A stretch of DNA of 64,000 nucleotides from Larkinella rosea (GCF_003858635.1 NZ_RQJO01000015.1:124001-188000), one strand, 5' to 3'; positions 8,655-17,072 are shown, numbered from the stretch's first letter. Notes: generated by a model from the sequence alone, not told the origin. Made by a program: numbers and translations.

Positions 8655-9443
8655 CTATAAAGCGATTACCGTTTCTTCTGTTTCCAGAAAGGTTTCGGCA
8701 ACTTTGCGTCGGGTCTCAGGATTAACAGGTCTACGTCCATAAAAATTGAAACCACGTGTTTGACTGGGATCGCGTTCTTCTACAAATGATTTAACCAACT
8801 CTTCGTTACAGATCATCTCATCAATCTTATCCATGATAAACTGATCGCCCTGATAATAAGCGGCTTGATAGCTAAGCGAATAAATGATGCTGCATAGGAT
8901 AAGAACGAGACCGATACCTTGCCCAAACATCCAAAGCACTAAGCCAATTAAAAAGAAGAAAGCGGGTTCCAATAGAGTTTCAATCGTTCGAAGACCGAGT
9001 CGCCGATCGCCGATTTTAAACTCTAAAAAACGAGGGTGGAGCCGACCACTCGACAAGCTAAAGCGAGCAAAATCAAAGACAGATGGAAGCCGTTTAACCT
9101 CTTCATTCCGACGAACTGCCATGACTAAGAACGCCAGTAAAAAACCATACCAACTGGCATAGTGGAGCATGAAATTACCGAAACTAAAACTAGATCCGTA
9201 ATACCCATAAGATGGGCGCAATAAGCTCAAGCCTCCAATTTTTAAGAGGGGGTAGAGCCCAAGTAATAAGGCGAGAAAAATTGATCCAGAAAACGAAAAA
9301 TAACGCTCTCCAAAATTACGCCGGATGAAGACTTCCAGCAGCAAGCGGGGGTAAGAGCTAAGAGCCATAAAGAAACTGAGCATCGCTTCTTTGATGGCAT
9401 TGGTCCGTTTAAAAACGGTACGATAATAGAGATTTTTTTGCAT
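8655..9443 (-). CDS. Four-helix membrane protein of the transfer operon, function unknown
   Basis: A 262-aa protein with about four hydrophobic helices (around residues 50-75, 90-110, 160-185, the last pair including FFLIGLVLWMFGQGIGLVLI). Basic stretches flank the helices and a soluble C-terminal tail of about 70 residues follows (EERDPSQTRGFNFYGRRP). I recognise no named family. It sits 25 bp after the coupling ATPase gene and 162 bp before the relaxase gene on the same strand. Because that ATPase lacks its own membrane segment, this protein may supply the inner-membrane anchor in trans; this is inference from gene order. Confidence 0.65.
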   Translation of the reverse strand: MQKNLYYRTVFKRTNAIKEAMLSFFMALSSYPRLLLEVFIRRNFGERYFSFSGSIFLALLLGLYPLLKIGGLSLLRPSYGYYGSSFSFGNFMLHYASWYGFLLAFLVMAVRRNEEVKRLPSVFDFARFSLSSGRLHPRFLEFKIGDRRLGLRTIETLLEPAFFFLIGLVLWMFGQGIGLVLILCSIIYSLSYQAAYYQGDQFIMDKIDEMICNEELVKSFVEERDPSQTRGFNFYGRRPVNPETRRKVAETFLETEETVIAL

Positions 9444-9468
9444 GGTCGTAGGGAGGGATATTAAGTGA

Positions 9469-10980
9469 TTATTGTGGAGGTTGGTATTGCTGAGAGAATG
9501 TCATTTTGACGTGGTTGAAGCCTTTTAGGACCCGATCACCCTGACGGTGGAGATAACCTTCCACCAGAAAATTGTTCAAGGGTCCACCTGTTTTAAGCTG
9601 GACAAACTCTTCAGGGCGAACCAGACGCTCCAGTTTAAGCGATTGAGACTTGGTTTTGGAAAAATTCTCAGCGACCGTTGTACTTTGGGATTCTTCTTCA
9701 AAGTAAATGTCGCCTATCAACTCGGATGCATAACGGTTGGTTTCTAGATCCGCATTTGCATGGAAAATTTTAGTGGCCAACGTACCTAAGAAACTTTTGA
9801 CCCGGTACTCACTTTTAGCTCCTCCCATGCAGGCATAATAATTGGGTAAGTTTTGTGAGATATAGACCGTTGCCACCCGGCTACTGCGAGCAGTGGCTTG
9901 GAATTCAGCATCTTTTTCGTGAATAAAGTGCTGTGCTTCATCAGCCCACAAAAAAACAGGCCAGCTGTTTTGAGTGAGATTCCGTTTTTCCATTGCCCGT
10001 TGCCAGATGTACTTGAAGAGTACTTGTATATCTCGGCCCACTTTGTGGTAGAGTTTAATGGGTAAATTGAGCAGAATGATTTTCCCATCCAGGCTATCTT
10101 CTGGTGTTAGTGTCGAGGGGCGATGGCAGAATAGCGAATAGATTGGTTCGCGGAGTAAGCGGAACAAAAAAGCGGCAAATGAAAACTCGATTATAGACCG
10201 AGTTTTATCTGATAGCGTGATGAAATTATCAATGAAAAATTGATCCACATCTTTGAGTAGTCTGGCATCTGGCAAGGTTTCAAGCAGCTTAATTTCAAAA
10301 AGAATATCATCAGCAAGTGCGGCTCGTTCGCTATCTGAAAGTGTCCTTGCCCACTGATCGATTTGGTCATTAACGTTCTGACGGGCCTGTTCAAAGGCTT
10401 GCGCAAATGCTTTCGACTTATTGGTATCAGTTTTGATCGGTTCATCTGCCTTCGGAATGGTTTGAACAATGTCGAACATCCTAGTTACGGTTACTTGCCC
10501 ATAGGCGAGCTTACACAAATCCATTACATTGAACATCAACATATCAAGTGCTGACTCCCAAAATGGATCATCCGAGTGTCCACCTGCTTGTTCTTGGCCA
10601 GCTCGCATAACTGTTTTAAGGACCTCAACAATATTATCGGTTAGTGGCCTTTCGTTAGTATCAGCAGCAGATTCATACTCAAGAAAGTTAAAGCTGTGCT
10701 CGCCACCGGGTTCAAGAATAAGTAGATCATGGGTGCGCCCGGTAAGTTGACAAAAATGCTCCCAAGCAGCTTTCTCATCGGGCTTGACGGTGAGTACAAG
10801 ACCCCCAAAGCCATTGAGCAAATATTTTTGAGCCAGTAGCCTTCCTGAACCAGATGTTTTGCCCGACCCAATGCCACCAAATATCTGCACGCCTTCCACT
10901 GCGTGCCTAGCCGTCCAGCTATTTCGTTCATATTTAGAAACAAGATCCAGTAAGGGCAGATCTAGATCGAAAGCATCCAT
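9469..10980 (-). CDS. Type IV coupling protein ATPase (VirD4/TraG/TraD-like) without membrane segment
   Basis: A 503-aa P-loop ATPase of the conjugative coupling family, which docks the relaxase-DNA complex to the secretion channel. Walker A is FGGIGSGKTSGSG at about 34-46, Walker B WPVFLWADEAQHF in the second half, followed by ATARSSRVATVYISQNLPNY, the typical TraG/TraD segment, and a late 'FLGTLATKIFHANADLETN' region. The usual N-terminal two-helix membrane domain is missing: the protein starts with an acidic segment (MDAFDLDLPLLDLVSKYERN) and reaches the P-loop after 34 residues. It is the first gene of the leftward operon with the membrane protein, relaxase and 132-aa genes. Confidence 0.88.
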   Translation of the reverse strand: MDAFDLDLPLLDLVSKYERNSWTARHAVEGVQIFGGIGSGKTSGSGRLLAQKYLLNGFGGLVLTVKPDEKAAWEHFCQLTGRTHDLLILEPGGEHSFNFLEYESAADTNERPLTDNIVEVLKTVMRAGQEQAGGHSDDPFWESALDMLMFNVMDLCKLAYGQVTVTRMFDIVQTIPKADEPIKTDTNKSKAFAQAFEQARQNVNDQIDQWARTLSDSERAALADDILFEIKLLETLPDARLLKDVDQFFIDNFITLSDKTRSIIEFSFAAFLFRLLREPIYSLFCHRPSTLTPEDSLDGKIILLNLPIKLYHKVGRDIQVLFKYIWQRAMEKRNLTQNSWPVFLWADEAQHFIHEKDAEFQATARSSRVATVYISQNLPNYYACMGGAKSEYRVKSFLGTLATKIFHANADLETNRYASELIGDIYFEEESQSTTVAENFSKTKSQSLKLERLVRPEEFVQLKTGGPLNNFLVEGYLHRQGDRVLKGFNHVKMTFSQQYQPPQ

Positions 10981-11537
10981 GAGTAGATAATCAAGGTAAC
11001 TGTTACTGGCTGATCTATAAGTTTTTACGTTTCTTTATTCAGCATAAGTATAGCTAATGGAAATGATCATCGATGCTAGAATTGGCTTAGTACGGGTTTT
11101 AATTTCCCCAATGGCTAGTTTGACCAATCCGACATAAAGGTAGAGTTATCGGGCTGACTTTAGTTGTAGAATTTAATTGCACTTTTGTCGAAATGAGATG
11201 ATTAACTTCCCCACAAACTTGATCAAGCGGGATTATGTGACGTGATATAAATTGAAGTAAAAGTGATCAGTTGCACTTAGCTCTTGAGAAGAGGATGCTG
11301 CAATCTCTGGTTTTGGATTCCTGTAAATTAGAATCTCAAGAATTAATTTCGAATATTAGTATGCATGCATACTAATATAAATGAAATTATTATATTCGCG
11401 GCATCTGCCGTAAAAGCCGATAGAAAATGCCTTTATAGCTCAATGTTTGTTTAATCAGAAATAAGAGAGCAAAGAGAGGATATATTAATGTTACGCCTTA
11501 TTAATCAGCGAATTATGAAGAGCTCTCAAAAAGATAT
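10981..11537. other. AT-rich gene-free stretch at the tRNA-side end of the element
   Basis: About 560 bp without any credible coding frame on either strand. It holds a 26-bp perfect palindrome (11353-11378) and probably the promoter of the leftward transfer operon. An integrase gene is often found at this place in tRNA-targeted elements but is absent here. Confidence 0.6.
11353..11378. repeat. 26-bp perfect palindrome centred on TGCATGCA
   Basis: Thirteen bases on each side match without spacer (core TTAGTATGCATGCATACTAA). It lies about 375 bp upstream of the coupling protein start and about 160 bp from the tandem 11-mers near the tRNA. It could be an operator, part of oriT, or a recombination-accessory site; nothing in the sequence separates these. 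Confidence 0.6.
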
Positions 11538-11559
11538 TTGTTGTACCATTGTTGTACCA
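11538..11559. repeat. Tandem 11-mer TTGTTGTACCA x2, candidate integrase arm sites
   Basis: Two perfect head-to-tail copies (11538-11548 and 11549-11559) lie just beyond the tRNA-Phe terminator hairpin. Short direct repeats beside a tRNA-borne attachment core are typical arm-type binding sites of tyrosine recombinases. The assignment is by position and pattern only. Confidence 0.45.
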
Positions 11560-11566
11560 AATAAAA

Positions 11567-11597
11567 AGGCAGTTACAACTTTTGGTCGTAACTGCCT
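11567..11597 (-). terminator. Intrinsic terminator of tRNA-Phe
   Basis: On the minus strand AGGCAGTTAC pairs with GTAACTGCCT (10 bp perfect, 11-nt loop) and is followed by TTTTTATTT. It lies 12 bp beyond the tRNA 3' end. Confidence 0.8.
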
Positions 11598-11608
11598 GAT
11601 TTCGAGGG

Positions 11609-11681
11609 TGGTGATGGACGGAATCGAACCGCCGACACAAGGATTTTCAGTCCTTTGCTCTACCGACTGAGCTACATCACC
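11609..11681 (-). tRNA. tRNA-Phe (GAA)
   Basis: A 73-nt cloverleaf on the minus strand: acceptor GGTGATG pairing with CATCACC, D-stem GCTC/GAGC, anticodon stem AAGGA/TCCTT with loop CTGAAAA (anticodon GAA, complement of 11646-11648), T-arm GGCGG-TTCGATT-CCGTC, discriminator A at 11609. The CCA end is not encoded (ACCC follows in the genome). It is the likely attachment site of the element to the left. Confidence 0.95.
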
Positions 11682-11746
11682 AGGTACTGCCGGTAGTAAT
11701 TTTTGTGGGTGCAAAGGTAGTAGTTTTTTCGTTTACACCAAATACT

Positions 11747-13087
11747 ATGGTAATTCTTCAGCAGATTTTATTTGTAGCCGCACTGGCTGTCATGGCCAGG
11801 TTCCTGACCCGACGCATTGGTCTCATTCGGCGCGCCATCCAACTGGGTCGGCCCGAAAACCGCACAGACAGGCCTAATGAGCGCTTTAACATCATGTTGC
11901 GCGTGGCATTTGGGCAGAAAAAAATGATGACGAACATAACCGTCGGTCTCATGCATTTTGTCATTTATGTCGGGTTTATTATTGTCAATATCGAAGTACT
12001 GGAAATTGTGCTCGACGGTATCCTGGGAACCCACCGGCTTTTTGCGCCCTTCACCGGCGTGATTTATCCGTTTTTAATCAACACGTTCGAAATCCTGGCG
12101 CTGGGCGTCTGGGTCGTCTGTGCGGTTTTTCTGATCCGGCGGTTCGTAATCAAAGTGCCGCGTTTTCAATCCGAACGACACCCTGAAATGACCCGCTGGC
12201 CCCGCACCGATGCGGCTTTGATCCTGACCTTTGAAATCCTGTTGATGACGGCTTTCCTGACCTGGAACGCGTCAGAAAGCGTCCTGCGTGAGCGGGGAGT
12301 GGGGCATTACGGCGAGTTGAAGAGCGTTGGCAATTTTGTCATCAGCCAGTTTTTGATGCCGCTGTTTGCCAACTGGAGTGACGCGGCTCTAGTCGTTTGC
12401 GAGCGGTTTGCGTGGTGGTTTCACATTCTGGGTATTCTGTTCTTTGCGGTTTACCTGACCTACTCGAAACACCTGCATATTGTCCTGGCTTTCCCCAACA
12501 CGTATTTCTCCGACCTAAAACCCAAAGGCGAGATCAAAAACATGCCGGAAATCACGAAAGAGGTCCAACTGGCGCTCGGGATTAGTCAGGCTGACCCGAA
12601 CGAAACCCCGGCCGAACCGGGCCGGTTTGGGGCCAAAGACGTGCGGGATCTGACGTGGAAAAACCTGATGGATGCCTATAGTTGCACCGAGTGCGGTCGC
12701 TGTACGTCGGCTTGCCCGGCCAACATCACCGGCAAAAAACTATCTCCGCGCAAAATTATGATGGATACGCGCGACCGATTGGAAGACATTCAGCATGGGT
12801 GGCACCAGCATGGGGCTGACTACGACGACGGTAAGACCCTGCTGGGCGATTACATTACGGCCGAAGAAATCAACGCCTGTACGACCTGCCAGGCTTGTGT
12901 GCAGGAATGTCCGGTGAATATCAATCCGCTGGAAATCATTCTGCAACTCCGGCGGTACAAAATTATGGAAGAAGCGCAGGCACCGGCTTCCTGGAACGCC
13001 ATGTTCAGCAATATCGAGAATAATATGGCACCGTGGAAGTTTTCGCCCGGCGACCGGTTTAACTGGGCCGATCAGGTGAATAAATGA
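11747..13087 (+). CDS. Membrane-bound (Fe-S)-binding oxidoreductase subunit, HdrC/GlpC-like
   Basis: A 446-aa protein. The first about 280 residues have several membrane helices of the NarI/respiratory type; a cytosolic domain follows with two 4Fe-4S ferredoxin motifs: CTECGRCTSACPA, then CTTCQACVQECPV. Such proteins pass electrons between the quinone pool and a partner with CCG cysteine domains, here the gene at 14505. I chose ATG 11747 (MVILQQILF) over the in-frame GTG at 11705, which would lie in the tRNA promoter region and add a non-homologous head. Substrate is unknown. The two halves are normally adjacent; here a glycosyltransferase-like gene is between them. Confidence 0.85.
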   Translation: MVILQQILFVAALAVMARFLTRRIGLIRRAIQLGRPENRTDRPNERFNIMLRVAFGQKKMMTNITVGLMHFVIYVGFIIVNIEVLEIVLDGILGTHRLFAPFTGVIYPFLINTFEILALGVWVVCAVFLIRRFVIKVPRFQSERHPEMTRWPRTDAALILTFEILLMTAFLTWNASESVLRERGVGHYGELKSVGNFVISQFLMPLFANWSDAALVVCERFAWWFHILGILFFAVYLTYSKHLHIVLAFPNTYFSDLKPKGEIKNMPEITKEVQLALGISQADPNETPAEPGRFGAKDVRDLTWKNLMDAYSCTECGRCTSACPANITGKKLSPRKIMMDTRDRLEDIQHGWHQHGADYDDGKTLLGDYITAEEINACTTCQACVQECPVNINPLEIILQLRRYKIMEEAQAPASWNAMFSNIENNMAPWKFSPGDRFNWADQVNK

Positions 13088-13220
13088 GCTGTCTGGTAAA
13101 CAATCCCACCGGCTGGAATTTTATTTACTTACTGAAAAAACTGCCTACTTTTACCAACAGATAGCCAATTAAATACCGGCCGGGAATATTTGAGAGTCTC
13201 GCGGGCGTTTCCCCATTCGT

Positions 13221-14501
13221 ATGTCAGTACTTCTTTTTAAGATCGCGATTGCGTTTTTAGGGTCGGTTGTTACCGGCGGACTGTTACGTTTTCAAAATCT
13301 GCTCGACCGAATCAATTCCCGGCAACAAACGTCGGTACTGGTGCTGTTTTATGTATTATTCCGCATTGTTCCGTTCCTGATTGTTTATGTCGTTCTGCAA
13401 CTGAAAGCCCGGTCTGATGTCCCCATTTTTTATAGCGCAGCTGTCGATGCCATGAATGGGAAGATTGTTTACCGCGATTTCTGGACGCCCTACAGTCCCT
13501 TATTTCCGTATGCAACAACGCTCCTGCTCTGGTTTTGGAACAGTGCCGAGGCTGTGATTTTTCAGATGATTTTGATGGAAGGGCTTGCGCTCTGGCTTAC
13601 CTGGAAACTATACCGTACCGAAATTCGGGATAGTTTCGTACGGTTACTCACCTACCTGGTTTTGCCCGGGCCGTTGGTTCTCTGCGTTTTGGGCGGTCAG
13701 GAAGATATCTGGATGTGGCTGTTTGGCGTTATTTCCGCCCTGGTCTGGAACCGCACGCGCGACAGCCTGTGGATTGGCGTGGTAATGGCGCTGGCACTCA
13801 TTACGACCAAAGCATTGGCCATTCTCATTGTCTTCCCCATGTTGTTTCTGGTCGAAAAACCGGTACGGTATGTAGCCGGTTTGGCTTTGACGGGACTGCC
13901 CGCCCTGGGCATTTTGATACTGCTGGTGGGCGATAAATTCCTGACACCCCTGGCGTTTGCCGATATGCCTTTTGCACCCAATGTATGGACTGTGCTTAGC
14001 CCGTTGATTGGTGATTTTCAGCCTTATGCCAAAATCCTGAGTTGGGTGGGCGTTGGCCTGACGGTCGTGGTTTCGTCACTGGGCGCAGCCGTTCTCAAAC
14101 AGCGGATGAGTTATTCAAAAGCCCTGCCTATTTTGTGGAGTTTGTGCTTCTGTTTTATGATGTTTATCCATAAAAGTTCGTTTGGAAATTATGCATTCAT
14201 TTTTCTGATGCCGATGCTGGTCAATGTCATCGACTTAAAAAATGGGCGGCACGTCGTAGCCTTGATCCTCTTCAATGCCGTGGTGGTGGTGCATCCGACG
14301 TACTGGTGGGGACTCAAAACGCCGATTTTTACGAGCTGGAGCCAACTGGTTTCGACGGACAATCTGGTTGACTACCTGATGGAAGTGACGCTGGTGGGCT
14401 GTTTGGCCTACTTTCTAACGCTGTTGTACCGCATCATTAGTCACGGTCAGCACATGCAAACGGATCGGCTTATTAAATTGGATTCCAGTGATTTACGATG
14501 A
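13221..14501 (+). CDS. Polytopic membrane protein, glycosyltransferase family 87-like
   Basis: A 426-aa protein with about ten hydrophobic helices. After the second helix it has an acidic loop (DVPIFYSAAVDAMNGKIVYR, then DFWTPYSPLFPY) like the DUF2029/GT87 polyprenol-phosphate mannosyltransferases, which use a lipid-linked sugar donor and act on the outer face of the inner membrane. The GT-C assignment rests on this loop and topology, not on a confirmed motif. The gene lies between the two Fe-S oxidoreductase genes with 133 bp before and 3 bp after it, so it is probably transcribed with the second one, although no functional link is obvious. Confidence 0.55.
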   Translation: MSVLLFKIAIAFLGSVVTGGLLRFQNLLDRINSRQQTSVLVLFYVLFRIVPFLIVYVVLQLKARSDVPIFYSAAVDAMNGKIVYRDFWTPYSPLFPYATTLLLWFWNSAEAVIFQMILMEGLALWLTWKLYRTEIRDSFVRLLTYLVLPGPLVLCVLGGQEDIWMWLFGVISALVWNRTRDSLWIGVVMALALITTKALAILIVFPMLFLVEKPVRYVAGLALTGLPALGILILLVGDKFLTPLAFADMPFAPNVWTVLSPLIGDFQPYAKILSWVGVGLTVVVSSLGAAVLKQRMSYSKALPILWSLCFCFMMFIHKSSFGNYAFIFLMPMLVNVIDLKNGRHVVALILFNAVVVVHPTYWWGLKTPIFTSWSQLVSTDNLVDYLMEVTLVGCLAYFLTLLYRIISHGQHMQTDRLIKLDSSDLR

Positions 14502-14504
14502 ACC

Positions 14505-15305
14505 ATGACAGAGGAAACTAACTACCAGGTACCGACGATGGCCGATCTGGCCGCTAAGGGCGAAACGCCGGAGGTCTTGTTCTGGGTCGGGTGCGCCGGT
14601 TCGTTCGACGACCGGTACAAGAAAGTCACCATCGCGTTTGTTAAAATCCTGAATCAGGTTGGCATTCGGTTTGCGGTTTTGGGGACGGAAGAAACCTGTA
14701 CCGGCGACCCGGCCCGACGGGCCGGAAACGAGTTTCTGTTCCAGATGCAGGCCGTCGCCAATATTCAGGTACTGGATGGGTACGGCGTAAAAAAGATTGT
14801 AACCGCTTGTCCGCATTGCTTCAATACGCTTAAAAACGAGTACCCCGAACTGGGTGGAAACTACGAAGTCATTCACCATTCGCAGTTTTTGCAGCAGCTG
14901 ATCAATGAAGGCAAAGTGATGCTGAAAGGCGGTGGAGAGTTTAAAGGTCGCCGGATTACGTACCACGATTCGTGTTACCTCGGTCGGGCCAACAAGGTTT
15001 ACGAAGCCCCGCGCGAGGTGTTGCTGGCGCTGGATGCCGATCTGGTCGAGATGAAACGCTCTCGAACCAAAGGACTGTGTTGCGGAGCCGGTGGGGCTCA
15101 GTATTTTAAAGAGCCGGAACCCGGCCGGAAGGATATCAACGTCGAACGCACGGAAGAGGCTCTGGCGACCGGCGCAAACACCATTGCCGTGGCCTGCCCG
15201 TTTTGCATGACGATGATGACTGATGGCATCAAGAACAAAGACCGCGAAGATTCCGTTAAAGTCTATGACCTTGCGGAACTCGTTGCCCAGGCGCAGAGTT
15301 TGTAG
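14505..15305 (+). CDS. CCG-domain (Fe-S)-binding oxidoreductase subunit, HdrB/HdrD-like
   Basis: A 266-aa soluble protein with two cysteine-rich CCG domains: CAGSFDDRYKK and TACPHCFNTLKNEYP in the first half, HDSCYLGR, KGLCCGAGG and VACPFCMTMM in the second. In heterodisulfide reductase, GlpC and LutA relatives these domains bind noncubane or standard 4Fe-4S clusters and carry the active centre. It is the expected partner of the membrane ferredoxin protein at 11747. It starts 3 bp after the GT87-like gene. Physiological electron donor and acceptor are not known; the gene pair is widespread in Bacteroidota. Confidence 0.85.
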   Translation: MTEETNYQVPTMADLAAKGETPEVLFWVGCAGSFDDRYKKVTIAFVKILNQVGIRFAVLGTEETCTGDPARRAGNEFLFQMQAVANIQVLDGYGVKKIVTACPHCFNTLKNEYPELGGNYEVIHHSQFLQQLINEGKVMLKGGGEFKGRRITYHDSCYLGRANKVYEAPREVLLALDADLVEMKRSRTKGLCCGAGGAQYFKEPEPGRKDINVERTEEALATGANTIAVACPFCMTMMTDGIKNKDREDSVKVYDLAELVAQAQSL

Positions 15306-15358
15306 GGGAGAGCATGGGGCAGAGGGCCGTTTTACCCCATGCCCTTATCCCTCGGCCC
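15303..15358. repeat. Intergenic imperfect palindrome G (GCATGGGG type)
   Basis: GCATGGGG at 15312-15319 pairs with CCCCATGC at 15335-15342, and the flanking AGAGGGCC / CCCTCGGCC words add imperfect pairing. It begins at the stop codon of the Fe-S gene. It resembles the other word-like palindromes of this window in position but has its own vocabulary. Confidence 0.45.
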
Positions 15359-15374
15359 AAAGCAATAACACAAC

Positions 15375-15872
15375 ATGTGGATTTCTTTCAACCAACTTCC
15401 GGATACGGCCCGCGTCTGGGTTTACCAGTCGGCCCGCCCGCTGACCGACGCCGAAGTGTCGGCCATTGAAACCGATTTACAGCCCGCCGTCGATGGCTGG
15501 GCCGCGCACGGAACGCCCTTACTCGGGTCGGCAAAATTGATAAATAACCGGTTTTTAATTGTTGCCGTCGACGAAGGCCACCACCAACCGAGCGGTTGCT
15601 CGATCGATTCGTCTGTGGGCTGGGTGCGCGAATTCGCCCGGGCGTTGAATACGGATTTTTTCGATCGTTCGGCGGCTTTTGTAACGGCTGATGGAGCGAT
15701 TGAAACCGTTGCATTGCCGCAAATCAAAGCCGCCGTGGCCGAAGGACGTCTGACACCCGAAACGACGGTATTCAATAATCTCGTCGCTACGAAAGCCGAT
15801 TTACTCGCCAACTGGCAGATCAAAGCCAGCGATTCGTGGCTGAAGCGGTATTTCAAGAACGTAACGGTTTGA
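15375..15872 (+). CDS. Conserved hypothetical protein of Bacteroidota (often mislabelled 'ABC transporter ATPase')
   Basis: A 165-aa soluble protein starting at ATG 15375 (MWISFNQLPDTARVWVYQSA). It has no P-loop, so the database label 'ABC transporter ATPase' used for similar proteins would be unfounded here. Recognisable pieces are NNRFLIVAVDE, GCSIDSSV and TPETTVFNNLV. These are a conserved architecture of a small protein usually beside core genes; function unknown. It is 6 bp upstream of the GAF-domain reductase gene, so the two probably share a transcript. Confidence 0.7.
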   Translation: MWISFNQLPDTARVWVYQSARPLTDAEVSAIETDLQPAVDGWAAHGTPLLGSAKLINNRFLIVAVDEGHHQPSGCSIDSSVGWVREFARALNTDFFDRSAAFVTADGAIETVALPQIKAAVAEGRLTPETTVFNNLVATKADLLANWQIKASDSWLKRYFKNVTV

Positions 15873-15878
15873 TTTCGA

Positions 15879-16364
15879 ATGGCTGAAACGCTTGTTCTTC
15901 CAAAAACCGCTCAACGGCAGGAAATCTACGAAAGTCTGTTACCCCAACTTCAGGCTCTGACCGAGGGCGAACCGGATCTGGTGGCCAATCTGGCGAATAT
16001 TTCGGCAGCTTTAAAAGAAGCGTTTGGCTTTTTCTGGATCGGTTTTTACCTCAAAAAAGACAATCAACTGGTTTTAGGCCCGTTTCAGGGCCCCATTGCC
16101 TGCACCCGGATCGATTTTGGCAAAGGCGTTTGTGGTGCGAGCTATTCGCGAAAAAAAACCATTCTGGTGCCCGACGTCGAGCAGTTTCCGGGACATATTG
16201 CGTGTAGCTCCGATTCGAAGTCGGAAATTGTCGTACCGGTTTTTGACAAAACCGGCGAAGTTGCGATGGTGCTGGACGTCGACAGCGACCAGTTGAATGA
16301 TTTCAGCGAACTGGACGTGCAGGAACTGGAGAAAGTTGCCGCGCTGATTACTTCCTTTTTATAA
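15879..16364 (+). CDS. msrC: Free methionine-(R)-sulfoxide reductase (GAF domain)
   Basis: A 161-aa single GAF-domain protein. The family reduces free Met-R-sulfoxide in the cytosol with electrons from thioredoxin. The three cysteines of the reductase are present in the right places: GPIACTRIDFG, GKGVCGASYS and GHIACSSDSKSEIVVPV. The last block contains the catalytic Cys region, and VLDVDSDQLNDFSELD follows as in known enzymes. Length is typical. It lies in a run with the 165-aa gene and is convergent with mnmD. Confidence 0.85.
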   Translation: MAETLVLPKTAQRQEIYESLLPQLQALTEGEPDLVANLANISAALKEAFGFFWIGFYLKKDNQLVLGPFQGPIACTRIDFGKGVCGASYSRKKTILVPDVEQFPGHIACSSDSKSEIVVPVFDKTGEVAMVLDVDSDQLNDFSELDVQELEKVAALITSFL

Positions 16365-16393
16365 AACCGGTCGTAAGCGTTTAAAACCGTCCG

Positions 16394-17071
16394 TTACAGT
16401 CGAATGGCCCGCAGGACATCCCGCTTGTGGGCCGGCCCCCGGTGTTTTTCGACCAGAAAACCGGCGGCTCTCAGATTCCACTTCACCGAACTTTTCGAGC
16501 AGTATGTCGTCAGCAAACCACCCTGTTGCATCATTGCGGCCAGTTGTTCGAAAATTTCCTGGGTCCAGAGTTCGGGTTGCGCTTCCGGCGCAAAGGCGTC
16601 GAAATACACCAGATTATAGCGGTTTGTGGTTTGGAAATCCTGCAAACGACCTTCGTATTTTACCAAATCGAAAACCGGCGTAATCGACACCGGGCGGTTC
16701 CAGGGCGCTTCGTGTAAAGGCTTTAGGTAGTGGCAATTCAGTAATGTGTCAAAATTAAGTTCGCGGGCCTGTTCCATCGAAAGCGGGTGTGTTTCCACCG
16801 CCGTATAGGTGACAGTGCGCTGGTTTTTCTCGGCTTCCAGTAACGTCAGTAAGGCATTCAAACCGGTGCCAAATCCCATTTCGAAGACGTTGATCTGTTC
16901 GAACCGCTCAAAAGCCGCATAGAGGCCCAGTTCCAAAAAAATCCGCTGAGACTCCTGCAAGGCGCCAAATACGGAATGGTAATGCTGGTTAAATTCCGGA
17001 TTGAAGACCGAACTAGAACCGTCGGAGGTTAGAACGATGCGAATTTCTGTTTTCTTTTCAGGATTCCTCAT
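16394..17071 (-). CDS. mnmD: tRNA (5-methylaminomethyl-2-thiouridine)(34)-methyltransferase MnmD
   Basis: A 225-aa SAM-dependent methyltransferase of the MnmC N-terminal domain family, which methylates the wobble uridine of several tRNAs. The SAM-binding motif is FEMGFGTGLNALL and the catalytic-side motif YFDAFAPEAQPELWT; the C-terminus (KRDVLRAIRL) is typical. The FAD oxidase half of enterobacterial MnmC is absent, as in other Bacteroidota. I chose ATG 17071 (MRNPEKKTEIR); an ATG at 17110 in the same frame would overlap the divergent gene at 17102. Confidence 0.85.
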   Translation of the reverse strand: MRNPEKKTEIRIVLTSDGSSSVFNPEFNQHYHSVFGALQESQRIFLELGLYAAFERFEQINVFEMGFGTGLNALLTLLEAEKNQRTVTYTAVETHPLSMEQARELNFDTLLNCHYLKPLHEAPWNRPVSITPVFDLVKYEGRLQDFQTTNRYNLVYFDAFAPEAQPELWTQEIFEQLAAMMQQGGLLTTYCSKSSVKWNLRAAGFLVEKHRGPAHKRDVLRAIRL

Positions 17072-17072
17072 G

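Larger units (their letters stand above)
1..11608. mobile_element. Right-hand part of an integrated conjugative/mobilizable element next to tRNA-Phe
   Basis: This stretch is visibly more AT-rich than the DNA after 11.7 kb and carries a transfer gene set: MobF relaxase, VirD4/TraG-like coupling ATPase, ArdC antirestriction protein, RadC-type JAB protein, an excisionase-like HTH protein and a CHC2/Toprim-like protein. It ends at the 3' side of a tRNA-Phe gene, a common integration target. The left end lies outside the window, no integrase or type IV secretion channel gene is visible, and no second copy of the tRNA 3' end was found, so the exact right boundary (within about 11530-11640) and the class (ICE, IME or integrated plasmid) are inferred. 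Confidence 0.72.

Noticed and set aside
11488-11714. Short open frames over the tRNA-Phe gene on both strands
   Set aside because: They run through the tRNA and its terminator; tRNA structure explains the sequence.
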